A stretch of DNA of 64,000 nucleotides from assembly GCA_012274445.1 (NCBI GenBank), contig JAAROD010000004.1, positions 2,976,001-3,040,000 on the forward strand, written 5' to 3'. Source of the stretch: Sclerotiophoma versabilis (Eukaryota; Ascomycota; Dothideomycetes; Pleosporales; Didymellaceae). The notes below the pieces were generated by a model, which saw nothing but the letters and a program-made list of their open reading frames with translations, made no database searches and had not been told where the DNA came from. Below are positions 20,917 to 31,920 of this stretch, in pieces (within the stretch, counting starts at the first letter, position 1; each line of letters begins with the position of its first letter). The translations under genes and the position numbers were made by a program.

Positions 20917-22662
20917 CTAGTCCAGAGTGTATGACTCCGCGCTTTTACCGAAGAGAAGGTGTGGTTTCCTCTTCGCGAGATCGAGGATGGTCTGCGCGAA
21001 GACGGAGTTCGCCCATGCAAACCAGGGTCCTGCAAATTATTAGCCTCTGGCCACAACAAGAGAGTGGAAATAAATGACTTACTCGTGTAATCCCTCTCAA
21101 AATCTACATGTATACTCTCATGAATCAATCCATTTCGACTCACATTCTTCACACTCTCCAACAAAGTCACAATCTCCTTGTCATCCTCGCTCGTCATAGC
21201 CTGCACAAGCACACTCATCGGCCATGCATGCTGCAGCCCGATATGCGGGCCTCCAATTCCGCCAAAGCCCGCACCACTCAGGTAGTATGGGTTCCCTTGC
21301 CTCTCGAGGATCATGCGGCGCGTGTTCTTGTATACTTCGACGTCAGCGCTTATGAACCCAAGCAGTGGTAGCGCAAGCAAGGAGGGTAGGTTGGCGTCAT
21401 CCATCAAGATGCTAGACCCATAACCGTCGACTTCGAACGCAAAGACGCGGCCATACTTCTTGTGCGTGACAACGCCATGCTCCCAGACGCCTCTCTTAAT
21501 CGTATCTGCCCAGGTGGCAAGTTGCTCGGCGATATGCTTTTTGCCCGCTTTATAGAGGATGTCGGATGTGCGCTTGAGTTCGACGCTCATCATTGCGTTG
21601 CTAGGGATCAAAAAGCCGAGGATTGTAGCATCGTCGCTGGGGCGGAAGGCTGAACGCACCAGTCCAGTGCCACCTGCGAGCGGGTTGCCGACGCCGCTGA
21701 GGCCCAGAGTTTCGGTGCCACTCTCTGTACGGCGTTGGAAGGTATAAACATTCTTCTGGTAGGCGCCTGTCGTCTCGTCGAACGTCGGTTGCGATTGCTC
21801 ATCGAGGACCGACAAGACGGTATCGAGGGCTTGTAGCCAGCGCGCATTGATGAATGCGGTGGATCCCGTATGATTGTAGAATTGATTGGATAAAGATAAA
21901 AAGTGAGCCAGTGAATCGAGCTCGTACTTGCATTCAAAGACGAAAGAGGCCTCGTATTCTGGGTGGACGACATCAGCCTGGTCCTGGAACGTTGGGCTCA
22001 GGTCGCTCGGTGCAGGAGGCTGGAACGCGTTGCAGTATGGTGAGCCGATGACGTACTCAGCCTGTGTGTTGATAGCTCCCAGAATTAGCTTGAAGATCTC
22101 CTTGTCCTTCTTAGCAAGTGGTTGGTATTGCTGCAATTGGTTCGTTGAGTCGCGTAACCACTCTGCATTGATATCGCCGGTGACGATAAAGCTTTGTGGT
22201 CCAGTCCATGCGCCCTTCTCCCAGTGTCTCTTGCCATATTGGTGCGCAGGGGTGTTGTCGACATGCCAGCGGACGGTGGTGTCCAAGGTGTTTGGAAAAG
22301 CATTTTCGAATATGCGCGCCAGATCCTTATCGACCAAGTTCTTGTTCATGTGCTCAATTACTCGCTCAACCAAAGGCGATTCAAATGTGCGGCAGTACTT
22401 CGACGGTCTTTGAAATGGGAGCTCGAGTGGGCCTTCGCTGTACGGTGGGCTGGACGCAGTCAATGCAAAGGCTACATGAGATTCAGGCCGAGACATACTG
22501 CGGGCGCATAGAGTATTGCTTGTAGTCTGGGCATGCTGCTCGGTACTTGTTGGGATCGATGGCGTTTCGTAGTGGTTCCTGGATGCCATCATTGTAGGTG
22601 GCAGCTACAAGGCTTGAAGGCAGCACTGCCCCTAAAGACAGCGGCAGCAGTAGCGACTTCAT
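20917..22662 (-). CDS. Secreted GH125 exo-alpha-1,6-mannosidase
   Basis: Three exons, 22662-22499, 22449-21083 and 21029-20917, with introns of 49 and 53 nt, encode 547 residues. The N-terminus is a signal peptide (MKSLLLPLSLGAVLPSSLVA). Glycoside hydrolase family 125 motifs are present throughout: YSEGPLELPFQRP, GDINAEWLRDSTNQL, NPLAGGTGLVRSAFRPSDDA, FLIPSNAMMSVEL, DANLPSLLALPLLG, YYLSGAGFGGIGGPH, and the C-terminal WFAWANSVFAQTIL. Family members release mannose from alpha-1,6-mannosides, for example fungal wall or glycoprotein mannan. Both intron calls restore these family motifs. It is divergent from CLP1. The frame continues oddly beyond the stop (see 20686-20916). Confidence 0.92.
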
Positions 22663-23228
22663 AGTGATAGAACAGTGCTTGTGCTCGAAGACAGCGAGAG
22701 TGAACCTGGGGACTTATAACGATTGGCGATGGCCTGCTAAGAGCTATGGAATGCGACGAATGACGCGGCAGCAACAGAACGATAGCTCGGCGCAAGTAGA
22801 CTTTCAACCCACTAGTGACGGTGCTCACTCTCGCCCTGTGCCTGAAGCGGTGATAGACCAAGGGATGTTGTAGGATGCTCGATAGCTTCCCCGCGGCGAC
22901 AAGTGGCTTTCACGGAGGCCAGGGTGTTCGACCAATAACGCGCGTGACAGCCCGCATTAGTGCGTCGCAACCTCGACTTTGGACCTCAGAGCTCCCAGCT
23001 CTCTCCAGAACCTCGACGAATAATACCTCTCGGTCTAGCACGGCAGCACGCAATCCAGCTGCTGCTGCTACAGGTTATCGCATCACAGCCTCCATTGACT
23101 CCTGTGTACAGAGATTCCATTTTCGCCTTTGAACGCCTTCTCAGTGCACCGCACGTGCACACGCACAGTCTAACAGCGCGACGCCGCGCATTCCACACGC
23201 TCACGACTTATACTGAGCTGCTACAACC
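22663..23228. promoter_or_regulatory. Divergent promoter region, GH125 and CLP1
   Basis: About 0.57 kb between two divergent start codons, with no supported gene. CACGTG occurs at 23152-23157 in GCACGTGCAC, an E-box-like palindrome about 75 bp upstream of the CLP1 start. Factor binding is inference. Confidence 0.5.
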
Positions 23229-24892
23229 ATGATATCATTACCAGGTCTCAACTTGGCTGCGCCACCTTCCGAAACTCTCAGCGCACCCACCTCATCCATC
23301 ACAAGAGAACAAGACCTGCCCGCGAACACCGAATACCGCTTCGAGGTCAGCTTCGCGCGCACGCTCACCGTCCGCCTACGATCCGGTACAGCAGAGTACT
23401 TCGGCACTGAGCTTGCACCTTCCACTACATACAGCTTCCAAGGTACCAAGGGCGCAATCTACACATGGCATGGCTGCAAGCTCGAACTGGGCGGGGAGGT
23501 CGAGTCGGACTATGTCGCGGAAGAGACGCCCATGATGAGCCACGCGAATCTTCACTTCGCGCTCGAGATGCTGCGTGACAAAAGTGTTGCAAGCAACAGC
23601 GTCGAAATGGGCCCGAGAGTCCTGGTTGTGGGAGCTGAAAACGCTGGCAAGACTGCGCTCGTCAAGACGCTGACCTCATACGCGGTCAAGAGTGGTCGCC
23701 AACCCATGGTCATCAATCTCGATCCACGACAAGGTTTGTTGAGTGTGCCCGGCTCCTTCTCGGCTGCTGCTTTCTCTTCTATCGTGGACATAGAGGAAGG
23801 TTGGGGAAGTAGTCCCATCTCCGGGCCCAGCCCTATCCCGGTAAAGATGCCACTGGTCTACCACTACGGGCTCAAGGACCCAGAGGAAGGAAAGCTATTC
23901 AAGCCGCTAGTCACACGCATGGCGCTTGCTGTTACGAGCAGGTTGGAGGAGGACAAGGCGAGCAAGCAAGCTGGCTTCATTATCGATAGCTCGGGCACCA
24001 TCAGCGCCGGCAAGGCGGGGGTGTACGAGAACATAGAGCATATTGTTTCCGAGTTTTCTGGTGCGTGTGACGTGACGTCTCCGAGTCTTCTTCCTATATT
24101 CCAGTCTCCACCCTCTATCCAATCTACCCAAGCCCTTCGTCCCTCAAGCTTCCAATCACCCCCTTTCAAACCACTCCTCTAAACGGTCAGTCGCATCAGG
24201 ATACAAGCAGAAATCTGACAAAATCGCAGTAAACATCCTGGTAACCATCGGCTCCGAACGTCTCTACTCAGACCTCTCGCGCAAATTCTCACAACGCAAC
24301 ACTGACGAACCCGTCAACGTAATCCGCATCGACAAATCCGGAGGCTGCGTCGACCGCACCGAAGAATATATGAAAGCCCTGCGCCACAGCCAAATCCGCG
24401 AGTACTTCTTCGGCCACGGCGAGGATGCATTAGCGCCAAGCAGTATGACAGCCGACTACAGTGATCTGAACATCTTCCGGGTTATTGAGAGTATGTCCCC
24501 CGCTCGCTCCCATAAAATCAGGCACACCTATGTGTTGGGTAGGAGATGTAAATATAGAGTCTGCTCACACAATTACAGATGATTCCAACGCTTTCGCGGC
24601 TGGCGATGCGGACGATCACGCTTATAATCCTGCTAGTACTGGCAGGGAGATATATGAGCGCGTCACGCCCAGTTCTGCGCTTACTAATAAGCTCCTCGCT
24701 ATTACGACTGCGAGTCCGAATGATAGGCATGAGGTTATTAGAGATAGCAGCGTCAGGGGGTATATCTATGTTGCCGATGTGGATGAGGCGAAGAGGAAGG
24801 TGAGGCTGTTAAGTCCGCAGCCGGGGCATTTGCCGGGGAGTGCGGTGGTAGTGGGGAGTTGGCCGGAGGATGTTGCGGGGTTGGTCAGTTGA
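23229..24892 (+). CDS. CLP1: mRNA cleavage and polyadenylation factor CLP1
   Basis: Three exons, 23229-24060, 24230-24490 and 24579-24892, encode 468 residues. CLP1 is a subunit of cleavage factor IA that bridges factors during mRNA 3' end formation; the human homologue is an RNA 5'-kinase. The N-terminal beta domain includes LPANTEYRFEV and GTELAPSTTYSFQGTKGAIYTWHGC. The P-loop GAENAGKT lies at 135-142, followed by VINLDPRQGLLSVPG. Exon 2 gives the SVNILVTIGSERLYSDL region and exon 3 the C-terminal domain ending in GSWPEDVAGLVS. Intron 1 is 169 nt, more than three times the local norm, and stays open for its first 120 nt; intron 2 is 88 nt. Identity is firm, but the intron 1 boundaries deserve transcript support. 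Confidence 0.92.
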
Positions 24893-25645
24893 GTGTGCGA
24901 TGATGGAAGGATGGACAAGACAGGAAAGAGTTATGAAGCATCTCGATCATGAATTCGTGTTGTGAAGCCGTTAGCTAAACTGCAGCATCAAGGACGCGAC
25001 GGTGGTGCAAGATCGCGACAATCCCTTGTTCCATGACTTCTTCCTTTTGTCCTGCGAGAACATACTACCGACCACGAGATTTTGCTGGCGCACACTTCGC
25101 GTCTCGACTCGTCACCAAGATCGCTGTCGTTTTAGCCCACGCCGACCTGGCCTTCTGTTTCCTTTTTCCTTGTACTTCTTTTTGCACTCTTTGCACCATG
25201 CCCGTTACGCATCCCCAGACGGAGGGGCCTTCCACACCTGAAGCGGTAATGACCAATGAGTAAAATGCCCATTTCATGGCCTATGTTGTTTTCATCTTGA
25301 ATGGCCTCACTCTCGAATCAGAAGCTGGTGAGCGTTGTGAACGGAACGTAGTCGTCTAGAATTTACCGCTCGGCATATTTAGTAGGGTCATTAGAGATAC
25401 AGCAGTCCTTTGGTTTCATGTCGAAACTTTGATCCTGTCATTGATGGCAAATGGTTTGTAGTGAGGGAAAAAGCTTGCTAAGCAGAGAAGGGGGCTTGTA
25501 TCCAATGGCACTAGCCAACGGCCATAAAAAGTAACGGAATCCAGATAAGAGAAGAAGGGGGCAGGATATTTGATAACGGTACAGCGTCTGCCGCGTCAAA
25601 TTGAGGACTGAATTGTACCTTGGAGAGGCTATGCTGCATGGATGG
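24893..25645. other. Convergent 3' intergenic region, CLP1 and RRN6
   Basis: About 0.75 kb between converging stop codons. Short CT-rich frames near 25000-25260 encode Phe/Cys/Leu-rich, non-domain peptides. No gene supported. Confidence 0.5.
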
Positions 25646-28609
25646 TCAGAACCCACTGACCCTGCTCTTGCCTTTTTTCTTCTTCTTATCAGGTCGTCCG
25701 CCGAATCGTCCAGGCTCAACTTGACTTTGCGGCACAATCCCATGTACACCACCGAAACCTCCAAAACTGACTCCTTGACTGTAAACCTGACCTGCGAGCT
25801 GACTGGATGGCGGTACTGCTACCTGGCTGCTGGGCGCCATGCCACCGAAGGTGGGACCAGGCGAGCTCCGTGGAATTGCGGGCCGCGAGAACATAGATTG
25901 GCTCCCTGTCTGAGACTTAATCCGCATCAGCTCATCCTCGCGCCTCTGGCGCTTCTCTCTTCGTTCCTTCCTCTTGCGCTCCCTTTCGCGCAGCTCTTGA
26001 CTTTCTTCATCTACCACTTCAGGCCGAAGTGCACGTTCTGTGGCCTCCCATTCGTACGTACTGGGATCAGTTCCAGGTTGCCAGTGTGATAGCAACTCCG
26101 ATACGCTTGGAGGCAGGACTGTCGGCGTTACCGACGGTTCATCTTTGACTATTAGATATTTGCGCAGACGCGACAAGGGATCGCTTGTAGGAGCCGCAAG
26201 TGACTCAGGAAACAGTGGCGATGATGTAGGTATGGATGATGGTGGCGGTGTTGGCAATAACGAGGGCAATGTGCTTGCTGGTTTCGAAGCCAAAATGGGC
26301 AGTGATACCGGGCGATCCGAGCCCATCGTAGATTGCTCTTCCTCCTTTGAACTCAATCGCGCGCTTGCCAATGTAACTTCTGCAGCAATGCGACGGGCCA
26401 GACGTTCCTTGGCTTGGCGCAAAGGAATTGGGATTTCTACCGACAGTGGTGCAACCCAGTACTGAAGTATGGTGTCGTATAAGTCGGTAATAGATGACTG
26501 TTTGGTCTCCGGAAGTCGTAACACATGCTGGGATGCAATGGATCGCAGCATGTGTGAGCTTTGTGGACCATCATCTGCGAGAAGCTCATCAACCTTTGCC
26601 GATGCCCAATCGACGTCTGACACAACAAGAGCTTCGACATGCTCCATACTACGCTCCGTTAGCATTGCAAGCACTTCCAAGCAGTGACTTGAAACTTACA
26701 TGAATGTTGTGTCTGGGGCGGTGGATGTACGCTCTAACCTCTTCATTTCCTGTAGTTGCTTGGTAACGACTTCCATGGGCGTACTACCTATCTGGCCGCT
26801 GTAAAGGAGGGTTTCATACATCGTCGAGTAATCCACCGTTGCTTGCGTAGAAACCCGATCTGAAGAGACCAGCCGCAGCGTTTGAGTTTTGAGCTTCGAC
26901 TCTGGCTCAACATCCCAGTCGGGACCGTTCGGCTCCAGAAAATCGTTCATCTCGTCGACATCGGTCGTGGCATCGAGTGAGTGTTTAGCCACCACAATCC
27001 TCCTCCAGACGATTGGCTCAGGGTCGGGGTCGTGCTCTGAAGACAGTATTACAGTCTGATAGACACTCAGATCAGCTAAGACCACAGTGAGCTGGTAGAA
27101 TGGAACATCTCTTCGGAGATATGACTGTGCGGAGGCATTCGACTGTCTGTGCTGTGGCACCACTTTTGTTCCATACCCAAGGGGCTGAAGATGCATTTGT
27201 GTGACGTACGCAGGTGCTGGCGACTCGAACCGTAAGGCGGTAGGATCGGTGCTGGTAATGAGTTCGAGAGATGTTGAGGGATGATCGTGGAAATGGTGTA
27301 CTTGAATAAGCTTATTCAAGCGAGATGTTATGAACACACACATCGCTGTTTCTAGTGCCTGAACATGCACTTGCAACGTGAGGTCCTCATCACTACGGTA
27401 GTGCCTTCGAGACAAGAGGATGGTCGCACCGGCTTGACCAGCCGTACTGTCAACCGCAGCGCTGGAGGTAGTCACTGCTATCAGGAACAGCCTCGTTGAC
27501 GTTAGAACGAAGAAGCGATTCTGGTGTTGCGGATGGTGCTGAATATCCAAAATCCAGTCGGTCGAGCGCTGCGGTACGATAGCCGGAGCCTGGAGGTATT
27601 CGCACGTCTCTCCCCTGACGCCGACCACACTCATATGACGACGGTTACACACGATTAGTGTGTTGCTGTCGCCTGCCCAAAGTATCCGTGCCCAGCCGTC
27701 TCCCTCATCCCTGTTGTTGTTGCCCTGCAGTATACTTCCGCCAGCCATGCGCGAGACACTGTACTCATCCCTTTTTGCCCTCCTCTCGATCTGCCACAAA
27801 CTCCATTTATACTGCTGGTCGACGATACCGAACTGGAACTGGTAGTCAGGATTGAATGCAACATCAGCATGCGGCGAATCACCGGTATGGTCGAGTGTGA
27901 CGTTGAAGATCGGCCGCGCGGAAAGGATGGACGGTGGTAGATGGTAGTAAGGTGACGGCTCGGCTGCTCGACGACCTCTGTGGTACGAGGGTCGAAAAAG
28001 TACTGTCTTAGAAAGCAGTCGCACGGCAAGGAAACTGTTGCTGCTTTCCGTCTGTGCAAAGCAGATTTGTTGGATGGGTGTTGCCTCCTCGTTCCAGTAG
28101 CCACTGTCCACAATCTTGAACGAAGGTCCGCTCAGCCATACTGACTTGTCACCATTCCAACCCTGCCTTTGCTGCCCCAAGGGCACCAAGCGTAGAATGT
28201 TGCCAGAGGGTCCAGCAGCCAATGCAGCGACTCGCTTGGGTCTTACGAATTTCTTCAGGAAGACAGTGCCGAAGGATAACAAGTCACCGACGTGCGGATC
28301 ATAGGTCGCCGCTGCAGACGTCACAGCTTCAGAGATGGTATTGAGTTCTGGCAGTAGCTTCGCAGCAGGAACAAGCTGTGGGTTGTCGTGCGTAAGCCGT
28401 CTAGCATCTTTGCGGGCGGTTGTCGCATTCGTCGAGAGTCTAATAGGCAAGGAGCTTGTTGCTGCAGGTACTGCTAGCTGCCATTCCGAGACTTGCTTCA
28501 GGGTCTTCGTGGTAGGGTGTCTAGAGGCATTCCATTCGTGGTTATCCAAATCATAAATCGTAAGGCCGGGTCGGCCGTAGTTCAGTTCGTTGAGCGAACT
28601 GTCAGCCAT
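25646..28609 (-). CDS. RRN6: RNA polymerase I initiation factor Rrn6
   Basis: Two exons, 28609-26700 and 26648-25646, with a 51-nt intron (donor GTAAGT, acceptor GCGTAG), encode 970 residues. Rrn6 is the WD-repeat-containing subunit of the core factor that recruits RNA polymerase I to the rDNA promoter. The first ~550 residues have the beta-propeller character of the family (FAQTESSNSFLAVRLLSKT, WARILWAGDSNTLIVCNRR, TDWILDIQHHPQHQNRFFV). The C-terminal ~330 residues contain helical stretches, then a basic, Gln/Ser-rich tail (RKERREKRQRREDELMRI) ending in a Lys run (KKKKKGKSRVSGF) that probably serves nuclear or nucleolar localisation and rDNA contact. It shares a 365-bp divergent promoter with SPC25. 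The assignment rests on the overall fungal Rrn6 pattern. Confidence 0.85.
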
Positions 28610-28974
28610 TTGGACTGATATGAGGTTTGCGATACGTGGTGCTGTGAAACAATCGAATCATGCTTCGAGCTACTTGCTGAATACACGTCGTCCAAAGCGA
28701 GGTGAACAGCGAACGCGACTTTCAGATCCAAACGCGTAAGTGAAGAAGAGATGCATTGCTCATGTGGGGCCAAAGTTGAAAATCGCGCTAGAGTTCGCCC
28801 GCACGTGCATGCCGCCTGCGGCGTTGGCTCCTTCCGCGCTAGAGCGGCCGGTTTGTTTACCGAGCAACCATCCCAAAACAACGCTCATCGACTCATCACG
28901 AACCACGTCAGACGCTTCCTGGACCCCCAAATACCTTGAGTTTACAGTGGATATAGTCGCAAGCAATTCCCAAA
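28610..28974. promoter_or_regulatory. Divergent promoter region, RRN6 and SPC25
   Basis: This 365-bp segment separates two divergent ATG codons. CGCACGTGCATG near 28800 contains the palindrome CACGTG. No gene seen. Confidence 0.55.
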
Positions 28975-29790
28975 ATGACTACTTTCGAGCCCTCACTCAG
29001 CAGCTCGATGCGCGCTTCACACGACGTGCCTTCGATGGCAGACCAACTGCCTAGCATCAACTTCGGCTTCGACGACTTGCGCAGCCGCATGAACCAGTTC
29101 ACAACTCGCTTCGATGCATTCATCGAGAACGGGCGGAGGAGAGTCTTGGAAGAGAGGAACCAGTTCCGTATGAATGTTGCAGAGTTGCATGGTACGTCTT
29201 GCGCCCAACACCACTTGCAGTAAAGAGATTTAACATTGTACGTAGAGGACCAACGTATGAAGAAGCGCGACATCGAAATCCTCGACCTCAAGCAGACCCA
29301 GCACGGCCAAAATCTCGCCAAAGAATCGCAAGAAAAGGCTGAGATGCAAGAAGCAATCAGCAGCCTTACACAACAGCGCGACGAGCGCCTCACCCACCGC
29401 GACAACCTCCGCTCCCAGATCAACGAGATTCAGAAGACCATCTCTGCGCGCAAAGAAGCTCAACTTAAGCACCGCCGCTATCTCGACGGCCAATCTCGTT
29501 ATAATGAGCCTGAGCTCGACTTCTGGGAGAGCTATCTGGGCCTAAGAATCGAGGGCTTAGGCAAAGACGACAGACTGAAGTTCGTATATACGAATATTGA
29601 TGAACGTGAATGGGATCGTGAAGCGTGGTTCGAGCTCGATACGTCAGAGCGCGATTACAAGGTGCTGGAGATTCGGCCAAAGGCCGAGCGGGAGGAGGTG
29701 GATCGGGTAGTGGAGCGTTTGAATGAGACCCGCGACTTGGCCGGCTTCCTGAAAGGTATGCGTGAGCTCTTCGTTGAGGCATGCAAATGA
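28975..29790 (+). CDS. SPC25: Kinetochore NDC80 complex subunit Spc25
   Basis: Two exons, 28975-29191 and 29246-29790, with a 54-nt intron (donor GTACGT, acceptor ACGTAG), encode 253 residues. Spc25 pairs with Spc24 at the inner end of the NDC80 complex that couples kinetochores to microtubules. The N-terminal ~45 residues contain FGFDDLRSRMNQFTTRFD. A long coiled coil follows (KKRDIEILDLKQTQ, RDNLRSQINEIQKTISARK). The C-terminal globular RWD-like domain includes PELDFWESYLGLRIEG, DDRLKFVYTNID and WFELDTSERDYKVLE, typical of fungal Spc25. Its 3' end faces the DHX35-like gene. Confidence 0.93.
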
Positions 29791-29895
29791 GGAACAATGA
29801 CGACTCGTATATAATGTGGCGTTTTGGGACCTTTGGATAGTTTCGATCAATACCCCGTTTCACTTCTGTGCGTCTTCAATCCTCGATTTTAGCCT

Positions 29896-31920
29896 TCATC
29901 TTCCCCCGTTCTTGACCTTGTAGTACTCCGGCGCATACTCCGTCAACCAATCCATTTCCACACTCGACAAGTCACGAATATAGATCTTATCCCTCGTCGA
30001 CAGGATCTCCGTATAAATCACCCAATCCGCCTTCCGATGGAAGAACACAGAACTTGGATGCGCCCAAAGCGTTGTCTTCCCGTCCACCGTCGTAAAACTT
30101 CCATCACTCTTCATCCTCGCCACATGCGCGAAGAAGCCCGTCGTGAGACACCTCCTCACTCGCTCGGCTAACGGCTTGCCACCAACACGCATAACGTCCG
30201 GTGCACTCAACGCATTCTCCTTAACACCAAACCTATCCAAATATGCAGCGAGCTGTTTTCGCACACTAACCGCCTTAACCATACTCTTATGATTCAAACA
30301 ATTATCTCGACACCACTGCACATTCATCCCACTCTGCACAAACGCAGTGTACACATTATACAAGGTGAGATGATCACCCTCCGAGACAGCAAACCGCCGT
30401 CGAGCTTTTTCGAGCTGCGCTTTGTTGTCGTTATGCGAGATGAATGCGTTCCCTTGCAATGTCATCATCGCGGCTATGCTAAGCATTTCGCTCAAGCATC
30501 CAAACTCGGGGAATGCGGCATTGAGGAGCGTTTTGGCGAGCATCGGCTCGAGGGGAAGTTCGGCCATGCGTGTGCCTAGTGGTTTTGTGAGACGTGCGTT
30601 GGTATCGAGGGCGCCCAGGGAGTATAACAGGTCCAGTGCGCGTGTTACAAGTGCTGAGGGAGGCGGGGAGAGGTAGTCAAACCGGACCAGATTCGTGATA
30701 CCCAGGTTCAAAAGTTGTAAGAGTACGGGGGCAAGATTCGAGCGCTGGATTTCTGGAAAGGTGGCTTCTTCCAGACTCTTGAACGCGGACTCGGTATATA
30801 GCCTGAAACATTTTCCGGGGCGTGTGCGGCCAGCCCGGCCGGCGCGTTGGGTTGCGGAGGCGCGCGAGACGGGGACAACGTTTAGATTTTCGATTCCCAG
30901 GCGCACATCGTAGGCCCGCAGTTTGACGTAGCCGCTATCGATTACATATACGATGCCGTCAATTGTTACGCTGGCTTCGGCAATATTGGTGCTCAAGATG
31001 ACTTTGCGGGTGTTGGTAGGCGCTCTTTGGAAGACGAACATTTGGTCTTCTGTCGGGAGGCCGGCGTAAAGTGGAAGTGGCATGAGTTTTTGCTGTGTCG
31101 AAGGAAGGTCTGCAATGCGGTCGCTGAGCATGTCGATTGCGTCGTCAATTTCTTCTCGTCCAGTCAAGAAGACCAGTATGTCGCCATCGGCTTCGTTTTC
31201 GTGGATGTTCATGACCGCCTCGACAGCTCTGTCAATGTAGTTATTCGTAGGTTCAGTAAGATATTGTACCTCGACAGGATGCGTCCGCCCCTGTATCCCC
31301 ACGATCGTGCCATACTCTTCCCTGCTCTTTCCCCACACCTTCTCTTCCTCGTCGGGGTTGAAAAAATCTAAGAACCGCTCAGCCTCCAACGTCGCACTGC
31401 TGACAACAACCCTCAAATCTCCTCTCTTCCTCAATACCTTCTTCAGCAGACTCAGTAGCACATCACTACTTAAACTCCTCTCATGCGCCTCGTCAACCAT
31501 GATAACCGAATACCGCTTCAACAGCGGATCGACCAGCATCTCCCGCAGTAGCAATCCATCAGTGACGAACTTGATCTGAGTGGCTGCGCTTGTGACATCT
31601 TCAAAGCGAATCGAGTACCCGACTTTCTGACCTAATGGCGTTCCTAGCTCTTCTGCTACGCGTGCTGCTACGCTTGTCGCTGCTATCCTGCGAGGTTGGG
31701 TAACAGCAATTTGCAATCCAGAGGCGCACCAGCCGGCATTAAGAAGGTATTGGGGTATTTGTGTTGTTTTGCCCGACCCTGTTTCGCCGACTATGATGGT
31801 CACTGGGTGGGTTTCGATGGTGTAGAGAAGTTGATCTTTTGATTGGGCGATTGGTAAAAGAGCTGGAGGTTTGTGAAGATCTGGTATTATAGGGCTGTTA
31901 TATTCTTCGTCCTCAGCCAT
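29896..31920 (-). CDS. DEAH-box RNA helicase, DHX35-like
   Basis: Single-exon gene of 674 residues. All superfamily 2 DEAH motifs are present: motif I GETGSGKTTQ, Ia TQPRRIAA, motif II DEAH (VIMVDEAHERS), motif III SSATLEA, motif IV region ILVFLTGREEI, motif V LSTNIAEASVTI, motif VI QRAGRAGRTRPGKCFRLY. The helicase-associated and OB-fold regions follow (PLGTRMAELPLEPMLAKTL, WCRDNCLNHKSM, HPSSVFFHRKADWVIY). The absence of a long N-terminal extension and the overall length favour DHX35, a spliceosome-associated helicase found in many filamentous fungi but missing from baker's yeast, over Prp2, Prp16, Prp22 or Prp43. Its precise RNA target is not known from sequence. Confidence 0.92.
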   Translation of the reverse strand: MAEDEEYNSPIIPDLHKPPALLPIAQSKDQLLYTIETHPVTIIVGETGSGKTTQIPQYLLNAGWCASGLQIAVTQPRRIAATSVAARVAEELGTPLGQKVGYSIRFEDVTSAATQIKFVTDGLLLREMLVDPLLKRYSVIMVDEAHERSLSSDVLLSLLKKVLRKRGDLRVVVSSATLEAERFLDFFNPDEEEKVWGKSREEYGTIVGIQGRTHPVEVQYLTEPTNNYIDRAVEAVMNIHENEADGDILVFLTGREEIDDAIDMLSDRIADLPSTQQKLMPLPLYAGLPTEDQMFVFQRAPTNTRKVILSTNIAEASVTIDGIVYVIDSGYVKLRAYDVRLGIENLNVVPVSRASATQRAGRAGRTRPGKCFRLYTESAFKSLEEATFPEIQRSNLAPVLLQLLNLGITNLVRFDYLSPPPSALVTRALDLLYSLGALDTNARLTKPLGTRMAELPLEPMLAKTLLNAAFPEFGCLSEMLSIAAMMTLQGNAFISHNDNKAQLEKARRRFAVSEGDHLTLYNVYTAFVQSGMNVQWCRDNCLNHKSMVKAVSVRKQLAAYLDRFGVKENALSAPDVMRVGGKPLAERVRRCLTTGFFAHVARMKSDGSFTTVDGKTTLWAHPSSVFFHRKADWVIYTEILSTRDKIYIRDLSSVEMDWLTEYAPEYYKVKNGGR

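Noticed and set aside
20877..22592. Single-exon reading of the GH125 gene with a Ser/Arg-rich C-terminus
   Set aside because: Both ends are translated introns; splicing at 22498-22450 and 21082-21030 restores the signal peptide and the conserved WFAWANSVFAQ ending.
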